A program made the translations under genes and the position numbers. A stretch of 25,660 bases of DNA, taken from assembly GCA_964631265.1 (NCBI GenBank), contig CAZVWW010000020.1:1-25660 (forward strand), given 5' to 3'. The stretch's first letter is position 1. Every line of letters starts with the position of its first letter. Positions 1-8,626 of the stretch are shown here, in pieces. Below the pieces are notes generated by a model. That model had not been told where the DNA came from, did no database searches, and worked only from the letters and a program-made list of their open reading frames with translations. This DNA is from CAZVWW01 sp964631265 (GTDB lineage: Bacteria > Thermotogota > Thermotogae > MWEM01).

Positions 1-96
1 ATGTCCCGGTGACTAAACAATTAACTATTATCGATAACACAATTTGAACGGGCTTGGATATCGCTGTTGGAAAGGACGGAAAGGCAGCTTACGGAT
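1..96. other. Non-coding tail after ybeY, no gene supported
   Basis: I see no supportable gene in these 96 bases. On the minus strand, a GTG at 40..38 opens a frame that stays open to the window edge, but it has no Shine-Dalgarno sequence in front of it and only 13 codons can be read. It could be the start of the next gene or chance. There is no clear hairpin plus T-run after ybeY. A 10-bp AT-rich palindrome (TTATCGATAA) lies near 28..37. Confidence 0.4.
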
Positions 97-573
97 TCAG
101 TGGTTCAGGTTTTGAAAATAGTCCTTCTGGACCTCAAACATCTCCTCGCCGTGTGTGTCGTCTTGCTTGTGGTCATAGCCGCAGATATGCAGCAGTCCAT
201 GGATGAGGATGTACAGGAGTTCTTCTTCAAATGCATTGTTATAATCAGATGCCTGACGTTTTATGGTATCCATGGAGAGGAAGATGTCTCCCAGTTCAAT
301 TGGTTGATGACTGTCAAATGGTCCATCAGAATTGTGCAGGCCGGTATCAAAAGTCAGGACATCTGTGGGAGCGTCGATGTCTCTGTATTGCTGATTCAAC
401 CGGGCGATCCGCTCATCTGAAACAAGTATGACGGAAAGAACGAAAACGCCTGATTTTAGCTCTTTCTGAAGCACTGTTTTGGCTGCATCTTCAAGTCTTT
501 CGATATGAATGCCGTCTTTTTGGCCGTATTCGTTGATGATATGGATGATTAATTCAAAATGATCGATTGTCAT
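97..573 (-). CDS. ybeY: Endoribonuclease YbeY (rRNA maturation factor)
   Basis: YbeY is a cytoplasmic, zinc-dependent single-strand endoribonuclease that acts in 16S rRNA 3'-end maturation and ribosome quality control. The 158-aa product has the usual family length. It carries the signature metal site near its C-terminus: HGLLHICGYDH at residues 125-135, with His125, His129 and His135 as the expected zinc ligands. The ATG lies 5 nt after the stop of the 7TM-HD gene, so the two are almost certainly co-transcribed. The order phoH, 7TM-HD, ybeY seen here is a widespread conserved cluster and supports the call. Nothing in the sequence looks damaged. Confidence 0.97.
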   Translation of the reverse strand: MTIDHFELIIHIINEYGQKDGIHIERLEDAAKTVLQKELKSGVFVLSVILVSDERIARLNQQYRDIDAPTDVLTFDTGLHNSDGPFDSHQPIELGDIFLSMDTIKRQASDYNNAFEEELLYILIHGLLHICGYDHKQDDTHGEEMFEVQKDYFQNLNH

Positions 574-578
574 CGCCC

Positions 579-2051
579 CTATTCTATTTTGTTCTCTTCT
601 GTTTCACCTGTTATGGCTACTTCATTATTATTGCCTTCCTCTTTGGGATATTTGATCCGTTTGCTCTGGGATTTTACAATGACCTTTGTAAACTCCTGAA
701 TGATGACTTCTAACTCACGCAGGGTCAAACCCGAATCGTCAAGCTCCCTTTCAAGGTAGATGTTGTTGACGATTTCCTGGACCAGTTCCTTGATCTTCTG
801 GGGTGTCGGATTTTCCAGACTCTTAACCGCTGCCTCACATGAGTCGGCAAGCATCAGAATGCCGGCCTCTTTAAACTGCGGCCTGGGTCCGGCATACCGG
901 TACTGATCATCAGATGTTGCCGTATCCTCACTCTTGGCTTTACTGTAGAAGAATTTTTGCACCCGGGTCCCATGATGCTGGTAGATAAGGTCTTCAAAGA
1001 GAATGGGTAAGCGGTATTTTCTGGCCAGCTCTCCCCCGAATTTGACATGTTCGGTAAGAATCAGATAACTCATACTGGGATTGATGCGGTCATGCGGGTT
1101 GTCTTTTGACTGGTTCTCGGTAAAAAAAGATGGTTTTTTGGCCTTTCCGATGTCATGAAAATAAGCGCCGATTCTGGCCAGTATGGGGTTGGCGTTGATC
1201 TTTTCTGCTGCTGCCTCTGACAGATTTGAGAGCATAAAACTGTGATAGTATGTCCCGCTGGCCTTATGCATCAGATCGTTTAACAGTGGATGACTGAGAT
1301 TACCGAGTTCGAGCATGCCAATGTTGGAGTAAATTCTGCTGAACCATTCGATATACGGGAGCATACCGATCACGACAATCGTGGAAATAATCGGTGTGAT
1401 TGAAACAAGAACAAGAGACTGGATTGAAAACATCTCGTAGTTCGAGACGATCAGCAACAGGAATCCAACAGCTTTAATACCCGAAATGATGAGGGCATGC
1501 AGTGTCAGTTCAATCCTTCTGTCAACACCACGGGTCAGCTGGGCTGTCAGATAGCCGGTCACGATCAGATAAAAACCGAACGCTGTGTGGCCCGGAAAGA
1601 GTAAGATAACGATTGAAGCAAAGAATATGCTGGAGATCTGGCCGGCCCTCCTTCCGAGTAGTACGGTGATAAGGGAGACGCCGAGGAATGGGGCCACCGA
1701 CTCGTATCCGATGTAGCGTGCGGCTAAGATGTTCAGGAGACCGGCAAGCACGAGGATGAAATAGAACGTTCGTCTGTACTGCCAATGGATTTGGAAGAAT
1801 CGTACCCGCTTAAGAGAGCTCTCGCAGACGATGAGTTCCAGCATCAAAAAGAGAAAGGCCATAAAAACAGCCCGTCTGAGATCCAGACTCATAAAAACAA
1901 TAACAATGGAAAGCGCCATTGCCATTGCCACAAGAAATGGTTCAAAACGGGAGGTGAAAAGGATTTTAAAGGTATCTTCTATCTTTTGAAATCCCTTCTT
2001 TAAGGAAACCTTATTGCTTGTCTTCTGTTTTTTCTGCCTGTTCGTAGGCAT
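579..2051 (-). CDS. 7TM-HD family membrane phosphohydrolase, probable c-di-AMP phosphodiesterase, short form
   Basis: This is a membrane protein with a cytoplasmic HD phosphohydrolase domain of the PgpH (7TM-HD) type; characterised PgpH hydrolyses the second messenger c-di-AMP. About seven hydrophobic segments lie between residues 38 and 235. The HD domain covers about 258-420, with His270, the HD pair at 299-300 (YFHDIGK), His320, His335, the HH pair at 359-360 and Asp403, so the metal-binding residues look intact. At 490 aa it is much shorter than PgpH (about 700 aa): the first membrane segment follows a short basic N-terminus, and the large extracellular 7TMR-HDED domain is absent. The ATG is well supported by AAAGGAGAT 5 nt upstream, although this makes the gene overlap phoH by 41 nt. 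c-di-AMP specificity is inferred from the family and the phoH/ybeY context. Confidence 0.9.
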   Translation of the reverse strand: MPTNRQKKQKTSNKVSLKKGFQKIEDTFKILFTSRFEPFLVAMAMALSIVIVFMSLDLRRAVFMAFLFLMLELIVCESSLKRVRFFQIHWQYRRTFYFILVLAGLLNILAARYIGYESVAPFLGVSLITVLLGRRAGQISSIFFASIVILLFPGHTAFGFYLIVTGYLTAQLTRGVDRRIELTLHALIISGIKAVGFLLLIVSNYEMFSIQSLVLVSITPIISTIVVIGMLPYIEWFSRIYSNIGMLELGNLSHPLLNDLMHKASGTYYHSFMLSNLSEAAAEKINANPILARIGAYFHDIGKAKKPSFFTENQSKDNPHDRINPSMSYLILTEHVKFGGELARKYRLPILFEDLIYQHHGTRVQKFFYSKAKSEDTATSDDQYRYAGPRPQFKEAGILMLADSCEAAVKSLENPTPQKIKELVQEIVNNIYLERELDDSGLTLRELEVIIQEFTKVIVKSQSKRIKYPKEEGNNNEVAITGETEENKIE

Positions 2052-3018
2052 CGATTATCTCCTTTACCAGCGGATGCCGTACGACATCTTTTCTGCCAAG
2101 GTATGTGAAGGCTATACCGTTGATTCTCTTCAAAATCTTCTCCGAGTTTAGCAGGCCGGATTTCTGGTCTTTTTTGAGATCAATTTGGGTTACATCTCCG
2201 GTAACGACAACCTTTGAAAAGAAGCCTGTTCTCGTGAGGAACATCTTCATCTGCTGAATGGTGGTGTTCTGTGCCTCATCAAGGATGATGAATGAGTTAT
2301 TCAAGGTTCTGCCTCTCATATAGGCGAGAGGTGCTATCTCGATGATTTGTTTCTCTTTTAAAAACTGGAATTTTTCCGGTGTCAGCATGTCGTACATGGC
2401 ATCGAATAGGGGTCTCAGATATGGATCAACCTTATCGACCAGGGTCCCCGGTAAAAAACCCAGGCTTTCTCCCGCTTCAACGGCGGGTCTTGTTAATATG
2501 ATTCTCTTGACATCGCCGTTTTTTAAGGCCTCGACGGCCATTGCACAGGCCAGATAGGTCTTGCCGGTGCCTGCCGGGCCGATTGAGAATACCATGTCAT
2601 TTTCCTTCATGGCCTGTAAGTATTTTGCCTGACCTGAGGTCTTAGCTCTGACATGTGCCTTTTTCAGGAAAACCTTGTTGGCTTTGATTTCGTTGTTAAA
2701 GGTTTTTTTCCTCTTTTGCGTGTTATCCTCATCTTTGACCTCTGTTTCTTCACCTTTGCTTCGGGAGAGCAGATATTCAATCTCCATTGGATCCGGTATG
2801 TGCTTGTTTTCCAGAGCCGATATCATTTCAAGGAAAAAGGTTTCCGCGTTTGCAATATTCTCTGCAGAATCGCCTCTTATCCAGATCTCATCCTCTACAA
2901 TGCTTATCTCAACGGAAAAATATTCCTGGGCCTTTCTCAGTATGGTATCGTGCTGACCGAGCAGGTAGACCATTTCAACATCAAGAGGTACTTTTATTTT
3001 TTTCATTCTGACAGACAA
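2011..3018 (-). CDS. phoH: PhoH-like ATPase
   Basis: This is a PhoH-family P-loop ATPase, a cytoplasmic protein thought to work with YbeY in RNA metabolism. The 335-aa product has an N-terminal KH-like region (about 1-70), a charged linker (85-110) and the PhoH ATPase domain (about 120-330). Walker A is GPAGTGKT at 147-154 and Walker B is FIILDEAQ at 243-250. I use the TTG start at 3018 because GAGGTG lies 5 nt upstream; the first ATG, four codons later, is too far from that site. The gene follows guaA by 16 nt and overlaps the next gene by 41 nt. Length and domain order are normal for the family. Its biochemical role is not well settled in any bacterium. Confidence 0.94.
   Translation of the reverse strand: MSVRMKKIKVPLDVEMVYLLGQHDTILRKAQEYFSVEISIVEDEIWIRGDSAENIANAETFFLEMISALENKHIPDPMEIEYLLSRSKGEETEVKDEDNTQKRKKTFNNEIKANKVFLKKAHVRAKTSGQAKYLQAMKENDMVFSIGPAGTGKTYLACAMAVEALKNGDVKRIILTRPAVEAGESLGFLPGTLVDKVDPYLRPLFDAMYDMLTPEKFQFLKEKQIIEIAPLAYMRGRTLNNSFIILDEAQNTTIQQMKMFLTRTGFFSKVVVTGDVTQIDLKKDQKSGLLNSEKILKRINGIAFTYLGRKDVVRHPLVKEIIDAYEQAEKTEDKQ
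2057..2065 (-). promoter_or_regulatory. Shine-Dalgarno site of the 7TM-HD gene, inside phoH
   Basis: AAAGGAGAT lies 5 nt before the ATG at 2051 and inside the phoH coding region. It fixes the start of the 7TM-HD gene within phoH and implies translational coupling across a 41-nt overlap. No other ATG lies between the phoH stop and the first membrane helix. Confidence 0.8.
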
Positions 3019-3023
3019 TTAAT

Positions 3024-3029
3024 CACCTC
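3024..3029 (-). promoter_or_regulatory. Shine-Dalgarno site deciding the TTG start of phoH
   Basis: GAGGTG sits 5 nt ahead of the TTG at 3018 and 17 nt ahead of the next in-frame ATG (3006). The spacing favours the TTG. Confidence 0.65.
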
Positions 3030-3034
3030 GAGGT

Positions 3035-4621
3035 TTATTCCCATTCAATTGTTGCAGGTGGTTTAGACGTGATGTCATAGACCACTCTGCCCACTTCTTT
3101 TATCGAGTTGGTAATCTTTCGCGATGCCTGATCGAGTATATCATGAGGGAAACGGGACCAGTCGGCTGTCATGGCCTCCACGCTGTCAACGGATCTGAGG
3201 GCGATTGTGTAACCGTAAGAGCGTCTGTCTCCTACAACCCCCACACTTCTCACAGGTAGAATGACGGCAAATGATTGCCAGGCCTTTTCCAGCCATTCAT
3301 TATCTCTCAGGACCTCACGGAAGATATAATCAGCCTCTTTTAATATTCTGATCTTTTCAGGCGTTATTTTGCCGGGACACCTCACAGCAAGTCCGGGTCC
3401 GGGAAAAGGTTGGCGATGAACGATATGTTTTGGGATGCCTAAAATCTCACCGATCTTTCTGACTTCGTCCTTGAAGAGAAAGCGAAGTGGTTCTATGAGT
3501 TTCATATCCATTTTCTCCGGTAAACCGCCAACATTATGATGGGACTTGATCTTAGCCGTCTTACCGGTCTTTGTTCCCGCACTTTCGATAACGTCGGAGT
3601 ATATTGTCCCCTGAACAAGGAAATCTGTGTTTTTAACGTTCATCGCCTCTCTTTCGAAGACTCTGATAAAGGTTTCCCCGATGATCCTGCGCTTCTCTTC
3701 CGGATCTGAGACGCCGTTCAATTTTCCGAGAAATTCATCTCTTGCATCAATGAGTTTAAAACGTAGGCCCAACGCCTTTTTAAAGACGGCAGGAACCTCT
3801 TTTTCCTCATCCTTTCTCAACAGTCCGTGATCAACGAATATATTGGTCAAATTGTCTCCGACAGCTTCATGGACTAAGACAGACGCAACTGATGAATCGA
3901 CACCGCCTGAGAAACCGCTTATCACTTTGCTGTCCTTTAGCATATCCCGTATCTCAATGATCTGTCTTTCCACAAAATCTTCGAGTTTCCATGAGGCTTT
4001 ACATTCACATATTTCAAAAAGGAAATTACTGATAATGGTTTCTCCGAATTCGGTGTGATTCACCTCAGGATGAAACTGCAGTCCGTATATCTTTTCAGCG
4101 CTGTTATCAGCAGAGGACACAATGAGCCCATCATGCCGGGACGATTCATACGCTGCATTTTGCAATGAATCCCCTGTAGAATAACTGCAGGATGTCTGTC
4201 GAAAACCGGCCGGTAGTTTAACGACGGAGTCGCCGTGGCTCATCCAGGTTGTAAACGTCTGTCCACATCCCTTAAAGAGAGGAAGATCATTGATCAGTTT
4301 GACGGATGTCCTGCCGTATTCTGAACTTCCGGTATGTTCCACAACCCCTTTCAGAGCATATACAAGGAGCTGGAAGCCGTAACAGATTCCCAAAACGGGT
4401 ATCTTCCCTTTGATTGTCCGGAACCACTCAGGTATTCCGGTGGTTTCAGCGTCGTAGACACTGTCCGGACCTCCGGAGAATATGATCCCCTTTACGTCCT
4501 CAAAATCACTGATAGCCTCTTCAGGAGATATAACACGGGAAAACACATGGTTCTCCCTGATTCTTCTTGCAATTAATCGTGTGTATTGTGAACCATAATC
4601 CACTATGATGATCTTTTCCAT
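3035..4621 (-). CDS. guaA: GMP synthase (glutamine-hydrolysing)
   Basis: GuaA converts XMP to GMP with ATP and glutamine, the last step of guanine nucleotide synthesis in the cytoplasm. The 528-aa product is a single chain with both standard parts. The class I glutamine amidotransferase domain (1-205) has nucleophile Cys80 in GICYGFQ and the His184/Glu186 pair in LQFHPEV. The ATP-pyrophosphatase domain has the SGGVDSS P-loop at 238-244, followed by the dimerisation domain ending in PPATIEWE. All catalytic residues are present, and the length is close to the usual 510-525 aa. It sits between kce and phoH with gaps of 29 and 16 nt. No purine riboswitch could fit in the 29-nt gap upstream. Confidence 0.98.
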   Translation of the reverse strand: MEKIIIVDYGSQYTRLIARRIRENHVFSRVISPEEAISDFEDVKGIIFSGGPDSVYDAETTGIPEWFRTIKGKIPVLGICYGFQLLVYALKGVVEHTGSSEYGRTSVKLINDLPLFKGCGQTFTTWMSHGDSVVKLPAGFRQTSCSYSTGDSLQNAAYESSRHDGLIVSSADNSAEKIYGLQFHPEVNHTEFGETIISNFLFEICECKASWKLEDFVERQIIEIRDMLKDSKVISGFSGGVDSSVASVLVHEAVGDNLTNIFVDHGLLRKDEEKEVPAVFKKALGLRFKLIDARDEFLGKLNGVSDPEEKRRIIGETFIRVFEREAMNVKNTDFLVQGTIYSDVIESAGTKTGKTAKIKSHHNVGGLPEKMDMKLIEPLRFLFKDEVRKIGEILGIPKHIVHRQPFPGPGLAVRCPGKITPEKIRILKEADYIFREVLRDNEWLEKAWQSFAVILPVRSVGVVGDRRSYGYTIALRSVDSVEAMTADWSRFPHDILDQASRKITNSIKEVGRVVYDITSKPPATIEWE

Positions 4622-4650
4622 TTAAGCCTCACTTTAACTGTTTTGTTGTA

Positions 4651-5481
4651 TTAAACGCTGATTCCAAAGTACCTGCGAACTTCATCAGCGACTGCAATTT
4701 CTCTGTTGAGATTCTTTGAGATATTAACGACTCTCTCAACCAGTTCTGCGTTGCTTTTGGCCAGAACACCTTTTTCGATATAGATATTATCCTCCATACC
4801 GACCCGGACATGACCACCGGTGGCAATCGCAACTGCCGCCATATTCAACTCGTGTCTTCCAACACCGGCTGCACACCATGAGGCTCCCCCGGGGATCATG
4901 TTTTTCATCAGGGAAAGCGTTTCAACGGTTGCCGGTGCTGCCCCCGGAACGCCCAGAACAAAATCATAATGATAATGCTTAAGATTCACAAGCCCCTTTT
5001 TGATCAGGTAATTGGCAAAATTCACATGACCAACCTCAAAGCATTCAAATTCGGGGATTATCCCTCTTTCGTGCATTTCGGCGGAAAATCTTTCAATCAT
5101 CCCGTATTTGTTCATAAACACATCACGGCCGAAATTGGTTGTACCGGTTGAAAGTGTTGCCATATCAGGCTCTGATTCCAGACTTTGTAGTCTTTCCTCA
5201 GCAGACATCCAGGTTGCTCCGCCGGTCGAAACCTGTACGATCATGCCTGGAGCCTTTTCTCTGATCAATCGAACGGTTTTTTTGAAGATTTCGGCATCTT
5301 GTGTCGGTTTTCCCTCACGATCCCTGACATGCAGGTGGACGATGGTGGCGCCGGCATCGTGACATTTCTTTGCTTCATCTGATAATTCCTCCGGGGTCAC
5401 CGGCAGATAGGGGTTGATATCCCTTGTTACTTCAGCCCCGCATATTGCAGCGGTGATGATCAGCTTTTTGAAGTCATCCAT
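4651..5481 (-). CDS. kce: 3-keto-5-aminohexanoate cleavage enzyme
   Basis: Kce converts 3-keto-5-aminohexanoate plus acetyl-CoA to 3-aminobutyryl-CoA and acetoacetate in lysine fermentation. The 276-aa protein is a (beta/alpha)8 barrel of the BKACE (DUF849) family. It has the family N-terminus (KLIITAAICGAEVTR), the metal-binding HLHVRD at 49-54 with His49 and His51, and Glu230 in GMEDNIY, matching the two His plus one Glu zinc site known for the Cloacimonas enzyme. I start it at the ATG at 5481, where family homology begins. That start overlaps kal by 8 nt; the frame stays open further upstream, but only inside kal. BKACE members act on different beta-keto acids, so the substrate call depends on the neighbouring kal gene, which makes it likely. 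Confidence 0.92.
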   Translation of the reverse strand: MDDFKKLIITAAICGAEVTRDINPYLPVTPEELSDEAKKCHDAGATIVHLHVRDREGKPTQDAEIFKKTVRLIREKAPGMIVQVSTGGATWMSAEERLQSLESEPDMATLSTGTTNFGRDVFMNKYGMIERFSAEMHERGIIPEFECFEVGHVNFANYLIKKGLVNLKHYHYDFVLGVPGAAPATVETLSLMKNMIPGGASWCAAGVGRHELNMAAVAIATGGHVRVGMEDNIYIEKGVLAKSNAELVERVVNISKNLNREIAVADEVRRYFGISV

Positions 5482-5920
5482 TCTCAACCACATCTTTTGC
5501 GTGACTTCGCTTTCTCTGTTTATCAATAGGAACAACACAGGTTCCGCTGGCTCTACAGACCAGAATGGGTTTTTCAAGGACTTCACATGCACTTTCCTGT
5601 TCTTTTATACCGGCATTCGTGATGACTTTGTATGCCTCAAATTTCATTCTTCTGGAGGTGTTGCCCCTCTTTTCTATCCAACCGGTGATTTCAAGATAAT
5701 CTCCCGCATAAACAGGCGCAGTGAATTCGACATTATCATAGGCTTTAAACAAGCCTTCGTCCCCGTCATTTCTGATTAACAGTTCGGTTGCGGCATCCCC
5801 GAAGAACTGTAGTATACGAGCACCATCCACAAGTTCTCCGGCATAGTGAGCGTCATGCATGCTCATTCTCATTCTCAACAATACTTTATCCTGTTTATTC
5901 AATGTCATCCCCCGTTTCAT
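5474..5920 (-). CDS. kal: 3-aminobutyryl-CoA ammonia-lyase
   Basis: Kal removes ammonia from L-3-aminobutyryl-CoA to give crotonyl-CoA, the step after Kce in lysine fermentation. The 148-aa product is a small hotdog-fold protein. Family hallmarks are the segments MHDAHYAGELVDGARIL, FGDAATELLIRNDGDEG, and VCRASGTCVVP near the C-terminus. The start is uncertain: the ATG at 5920 begins 3 nt after the obgE stop and has no obvious Shine-Dalgarno site, while a TTG six codons later has a G-rich run at a plausible distance. The conserved part is unaffected either way. The gene overlaps kce by 8 nt, so the pair is almost surely translated together. Other lysine-fermentation genes (kamA, kamDE, kdd) are not in the window. 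Confidence 0.93.
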   Translation of the reverse strand: MKRGMTLNKQDKVLLRMRMSMHDAHYAGELVDGARILQFFGDAATELLIRNDGDEGLFKAYDNVEFTAPVYAGDYLEITGWIEKRGNTSRRMKFEAYKVITNAGIKEQESACEVLEKPILVCRASGTCVVPIDKQRKRSHAKDVVENG

Positions 5921-5923
5921 TTT

Positions 5924-7240
5924 TTAATGTTCGTCATCCAGATAATCGAATTCCAGATCATCGATAATGACTGTATCGCCTTCTTGAACCCCTTTTCTTT
6001 TAAGAAGTGTATTCATCTTACTGGCTTTCAGGATCCGCATGATGAGATCATAGCCGTCCCTTGTGTGTATGTTTATTTTTTGCAGGAGCTGTGAGACCTG
6101 CTCACCGGTTATTTCATAGACGTCCTGATTCTTCTTATCAATCTCAATTCTTATCCTTTCAGGTATCTTGAAATCAACCGGTTCAACCTCCGGCAGTTCC
6201 GTTACACCTGAATCAGTTTCCATGCGCTTTAACCTTTCTTTGCCCACTCTTTTGTACAGGTAGTCCAACAAATCATTAATACCACTTTTCGTGATTGAGG
6301 AGATGACAAAGACCGTTTTGCCCATCTCTTCAAATTTCCGTTTTGTCTCTTCTATTACTTCATCAATTGACGCATCGGCCTTTGAGAGGACAACGATCTC
6401 CTCTTTTTCCTTAAGCTTGTCGCTGTAGGTGATTAACTCTTGCCGGATATTGTCATAATCTTCAAACGGATCAGGTCTCTCGCTAAGAGAGATATCTATC
6501 ATATGAACCAATATCGCCGTTCTTTCGATATGTCTGAGAAAATAATAGCCTAATCCCGCACCGTTGTGAGCCCCGTCAATCAGCCCGGGGATATCGGCAA
6601 CAAGAAAAGAATCCCCGTTTTTATATTTGACGACACCGAGATTGGGGGAAAGGGTTGTGAAATGGTATTTTGCTATCTTGGGTTTCGCGTTACTGATAAC
6701 TGAAATAAGCGTTGATTTTCCAACACTTGGATAACCGATCAGTCCCACATCGGCAATCATCTTCATTTCAAGCAGGAGACGTCTTTCTTCACCCGGATAT
6801 CCATTTTCACAAATCCTCGGGGCCTGCTTTTTGGCGTTAACAAATCGCGCATTACCCCGACCGCCCTTCCCACCGCGGGCAACACAGGCCGTCTTGCCTT
6901 TTTTGTTCAAGTCTGCAATAATGCTTCCGTTGATCTTGTCTTTTATAACAGTCCCGACAGGGACTTCTACAATAAGATTTTCTCCATTTGCCCCGTGTTC
7001 ATTTGAACCTCTTCCCTTTTCACCGTTCGGGGCAACGATATGCTGATTATATCTGAATTCAATCAGCGAATTCACCCTGTCTGAAGCTCTGAAAAAGATG
7101 TGGCCGCCGTTCCCGCCATCTCCTCCGTCAGGTCCGCCTTTTGGAACAAATTTCTCTCTTCTGAAGCTGACGGTTCCACTGCCGCCTGCCCCGCCCCGAA
7201 CAGTTACAGTTGTTCTGTCAATAATCTTCGGCTCTTTCAA
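5924..7240 (-). CDS. obgE: GTPase Obg (CgtA)
   Basis: Obg is an essential GTPase that binds the large ribosomal subunit and links ribosome assembly to stress and nucleotide status. The 438-aa product has all three domains. The glycine-rich Obg fold (1-157) is followed by the G domain, with P-loop GYPSVGKST at 169-177, DIPGL at 216-220 and the G4 motif SKAD at 286-289 (Ser replaces the usual Asn). The OCT domain lies at about 355-430. The start is a TTG at 7240, because homology begins there and no ATG lies nearby; a G-rich stretch precedes it. It follows pgi by 17 nt. In many bacteria obg sits with rplU and rpmA, but here it does not. Confidence 0.97.
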   Translation of the reverse strand: MKEPKIIDRTTVTVRGGAGGSGTVSFRREKFVPKGGPDGGDGGNGGHIFFRASDRVNSLIEFRYNQHIVAPNGEKGRGSNEHGANGENLIVEVPVGTVIKDKINGSIIADLNKKGKTACVARGGKGGRGNARFVNAKKQAPRICENGYPGEERRLLLEMKMIADVGLIGYPSVGKSTLISVISNAKPKIAKYHFTTLSPNLGVVKYKNGDSFLVADIPGLIDGAHNGAGLGYYFLRHIERTAILVHMIDISLSERPDPFEDYDNIRQELITYSDKLKEKEEIVVLSKADASIDEVIEETKRKFEEMGKTVFVISSITKSGINDLLDYLYKRVGKERLKRMETDSGVTELPEVEPVDFKIPERIRIEIDKKNQDVYEITGEQVSQLLQKINIHTRDGYDLIMRILKASKMNTLLKRKGVQEGDTVIIDDLEFDYLDDEH

Positions 7241-7257
7241 GTAAACACTTCCCTGTT

Positions 7258-8610
7258 TTAGTTTTCAGTATCAATCTCTCTTCTCTTATCCCCAAAACCC
7301 TTTCTGCCCATTAATGCATAAGTATATACCTTTCCGTCTTCGACACCGGGTTGATTAAAGGGGTTGATATCGGCCATGTACCCAAGCAGAGTCGTCGCAA
7401 ACTCATAGGTGAAGATGAATTCTCCAACATTTTCCTCATCGATCTTTGGAAAGGTGATGGTCATGTTGGGTTTATCATGCTTCTTAATCGCATAGGCTGT
7501 TGCTTTTTGTTCTGAATTAATGAGTTTGTTGAGCGACTTCCCGCCGAGATATTCCAGGGCCTCAATGTCTTTGTGATACCCTGGGATGCGCATTTCATTG
7601 TTGAAATCCTTAACCTTTAAAAAGGTCAGTACCTTGTCATTGGGTCCGTCATTGTAGAGTTGAACCTGTGAATGCTGATCGGTCGGACCGATTGCTTTAA
7701 CGGGGGTCAGTCCGTAATTAACGGTCTTTCCTCCATTGTCTTCAGCCTTACCGAGGCTCTCGGCCCATAGTTGCCGATACCAGTCGGCCCAAAAATAGAG
7801 GGCATTGGAATAGGCAAACATTACATTAATCTTCTTGTTCTTTTCACCGAATATGTAATGATGCAGGGCAATCTCACAGGCCGGCGCTTTTTCCGGTTTC
7901 GAGTTGAGTATCCTGTCTCTTGTGTCTTTTGCCCCCTTTAAAAGCTTGACAACCGATATACCGGCAACTGCCGCCGATAGAAGACCGACCGGTGTCAGGA
8001 CGCTGAATCGTCCGCCGACCGATGGTGGAATCTCCCATTTTTGTATGCCATCTTTCTCAATTATTTTGTTGAGGACACCCTTTTCCGGATCGGTTGTAAA
8101 AACGAAGTGATCTTTCGGCTTTAAACCTCTTTCTTCAAGTATCCCTCTTACAATCAGATAGTTTGACATGGCCTCTGCCGTTGTACCGCTCTTTGAAATC
8201 ACGTTAAAGAGGGTCTTTGAGGGATCGATGACATCGAGGTTAGACCTGATAAAATCCGGATCGACGTTATCCCAGATATCAATCGTTGGCAACCCTTTTC
8301 TCTGTTCTTTTGTCATTCTGTTCCAGTTGATCGGTTTCAGAGACTTCTGAAGGGCAATGTTGCCCAGGGCAGAACCACCGATACCGAGCACAACAAAATG
8401 ATCGTATCTGCCATGGACGTTCTCCTTGACCCATTCTTCAATGTTCTTTGCAAAACTAATATCGTCAAGCATTGAGATGAAGCCGGGTTTATCGGCAACC
8501 ACCCGGTTATATGATTGCTTGAGTAAGTCTTGATATTGGTTAATATCCTCTTCAGAGTTTCCTGCATTCAGCGCATTTTGATACAGATTTGAAAAGTCAT
8601 AATCAAGCAC
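7258..8610 (-). CDS. pgi: Glucose-6-phosphate isomerase
   Basis: Pgi interconverts glucose-6-phosphate and fructose-6-phosphate in glycolysis and gluconeogenesis and supplies hexose phosphate for glycogen. The 450-aa product has the length of the shorter, Bacillus/Thermotoga-type enzyme. The two SIS domains carry the usual motifs: VVLGIGGSALGN at 73-84, ISKSGTT at 138-144 and GGRFSVLTPVG at 199-209. Catalytic residues are Glu284 (WAESLGK), His313 (TDQHSQ) and Lys427 (PGVEDGK). The GTG start at 8610 has GGAGGT 6 nt upstream. It lies 16 nt after apt and 17 nt before obgE, inside the same transcription unit. Confidence 0.97.
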   Translation of the reverse strand: MLDYDFSNLYQNALNAGNSEEDINQYQDLLKQSYNRVVADKPGFISMLDDISFAKNIEEWVKENVHGRYDHFVVLGIGGSALGNIALQKSLKPINWNRMTKEQRKGLPTIDIWDNVDPDFIRSNLDVIDPSKTLFNVISKSGTTAEAMSNYLIVRGILEERGLKPKDHFVFTTDPEKGVLNKIIEKDGIQKWEIPPSVGGRFSVLTPVGLLSAAVAGISVVKLLKGAKDTRDRILNSKPEKAPACEIALHHYIFGEKNKKINVMFAYSNALYFWADWYRQLWAESLGKAEDNGGKTVNYGLTPVKAIGPTDQHSQVQLYNDGPNDKVLTFLKVKDFNNEMRIPGYHKDIEALEYLGGKSLNKLINSEQKATAYAIKKHDKPNMTITFPKIDEENVGEFIFTYEFATTLLGYMADINPFNQPGVEDGKVYTYALMGRKGFGDKRREIDTEN

Positions 8611-8626
8611 GATTTTACCTCCGATT

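Noticed and set aside
1..40. Start of a further gene from GTG at 40
   Set aside because: Only 13 codons are visible and no Shine-Dalgarno site precedes them; sequence beyond base 1 is needed.
4622..4650. Purine riboswitch or terminator before guaA
   Set aside because: The gap is 29 nt, too short for a purine riboswitch, and no hairpin is visible.
5482..5592. Longer kce frame reaching 5592
   Set aside because: The extra 37 codons lie within kal in another frame and have no homology to the family; the family N-terminus starts just after the ATG at 5481.
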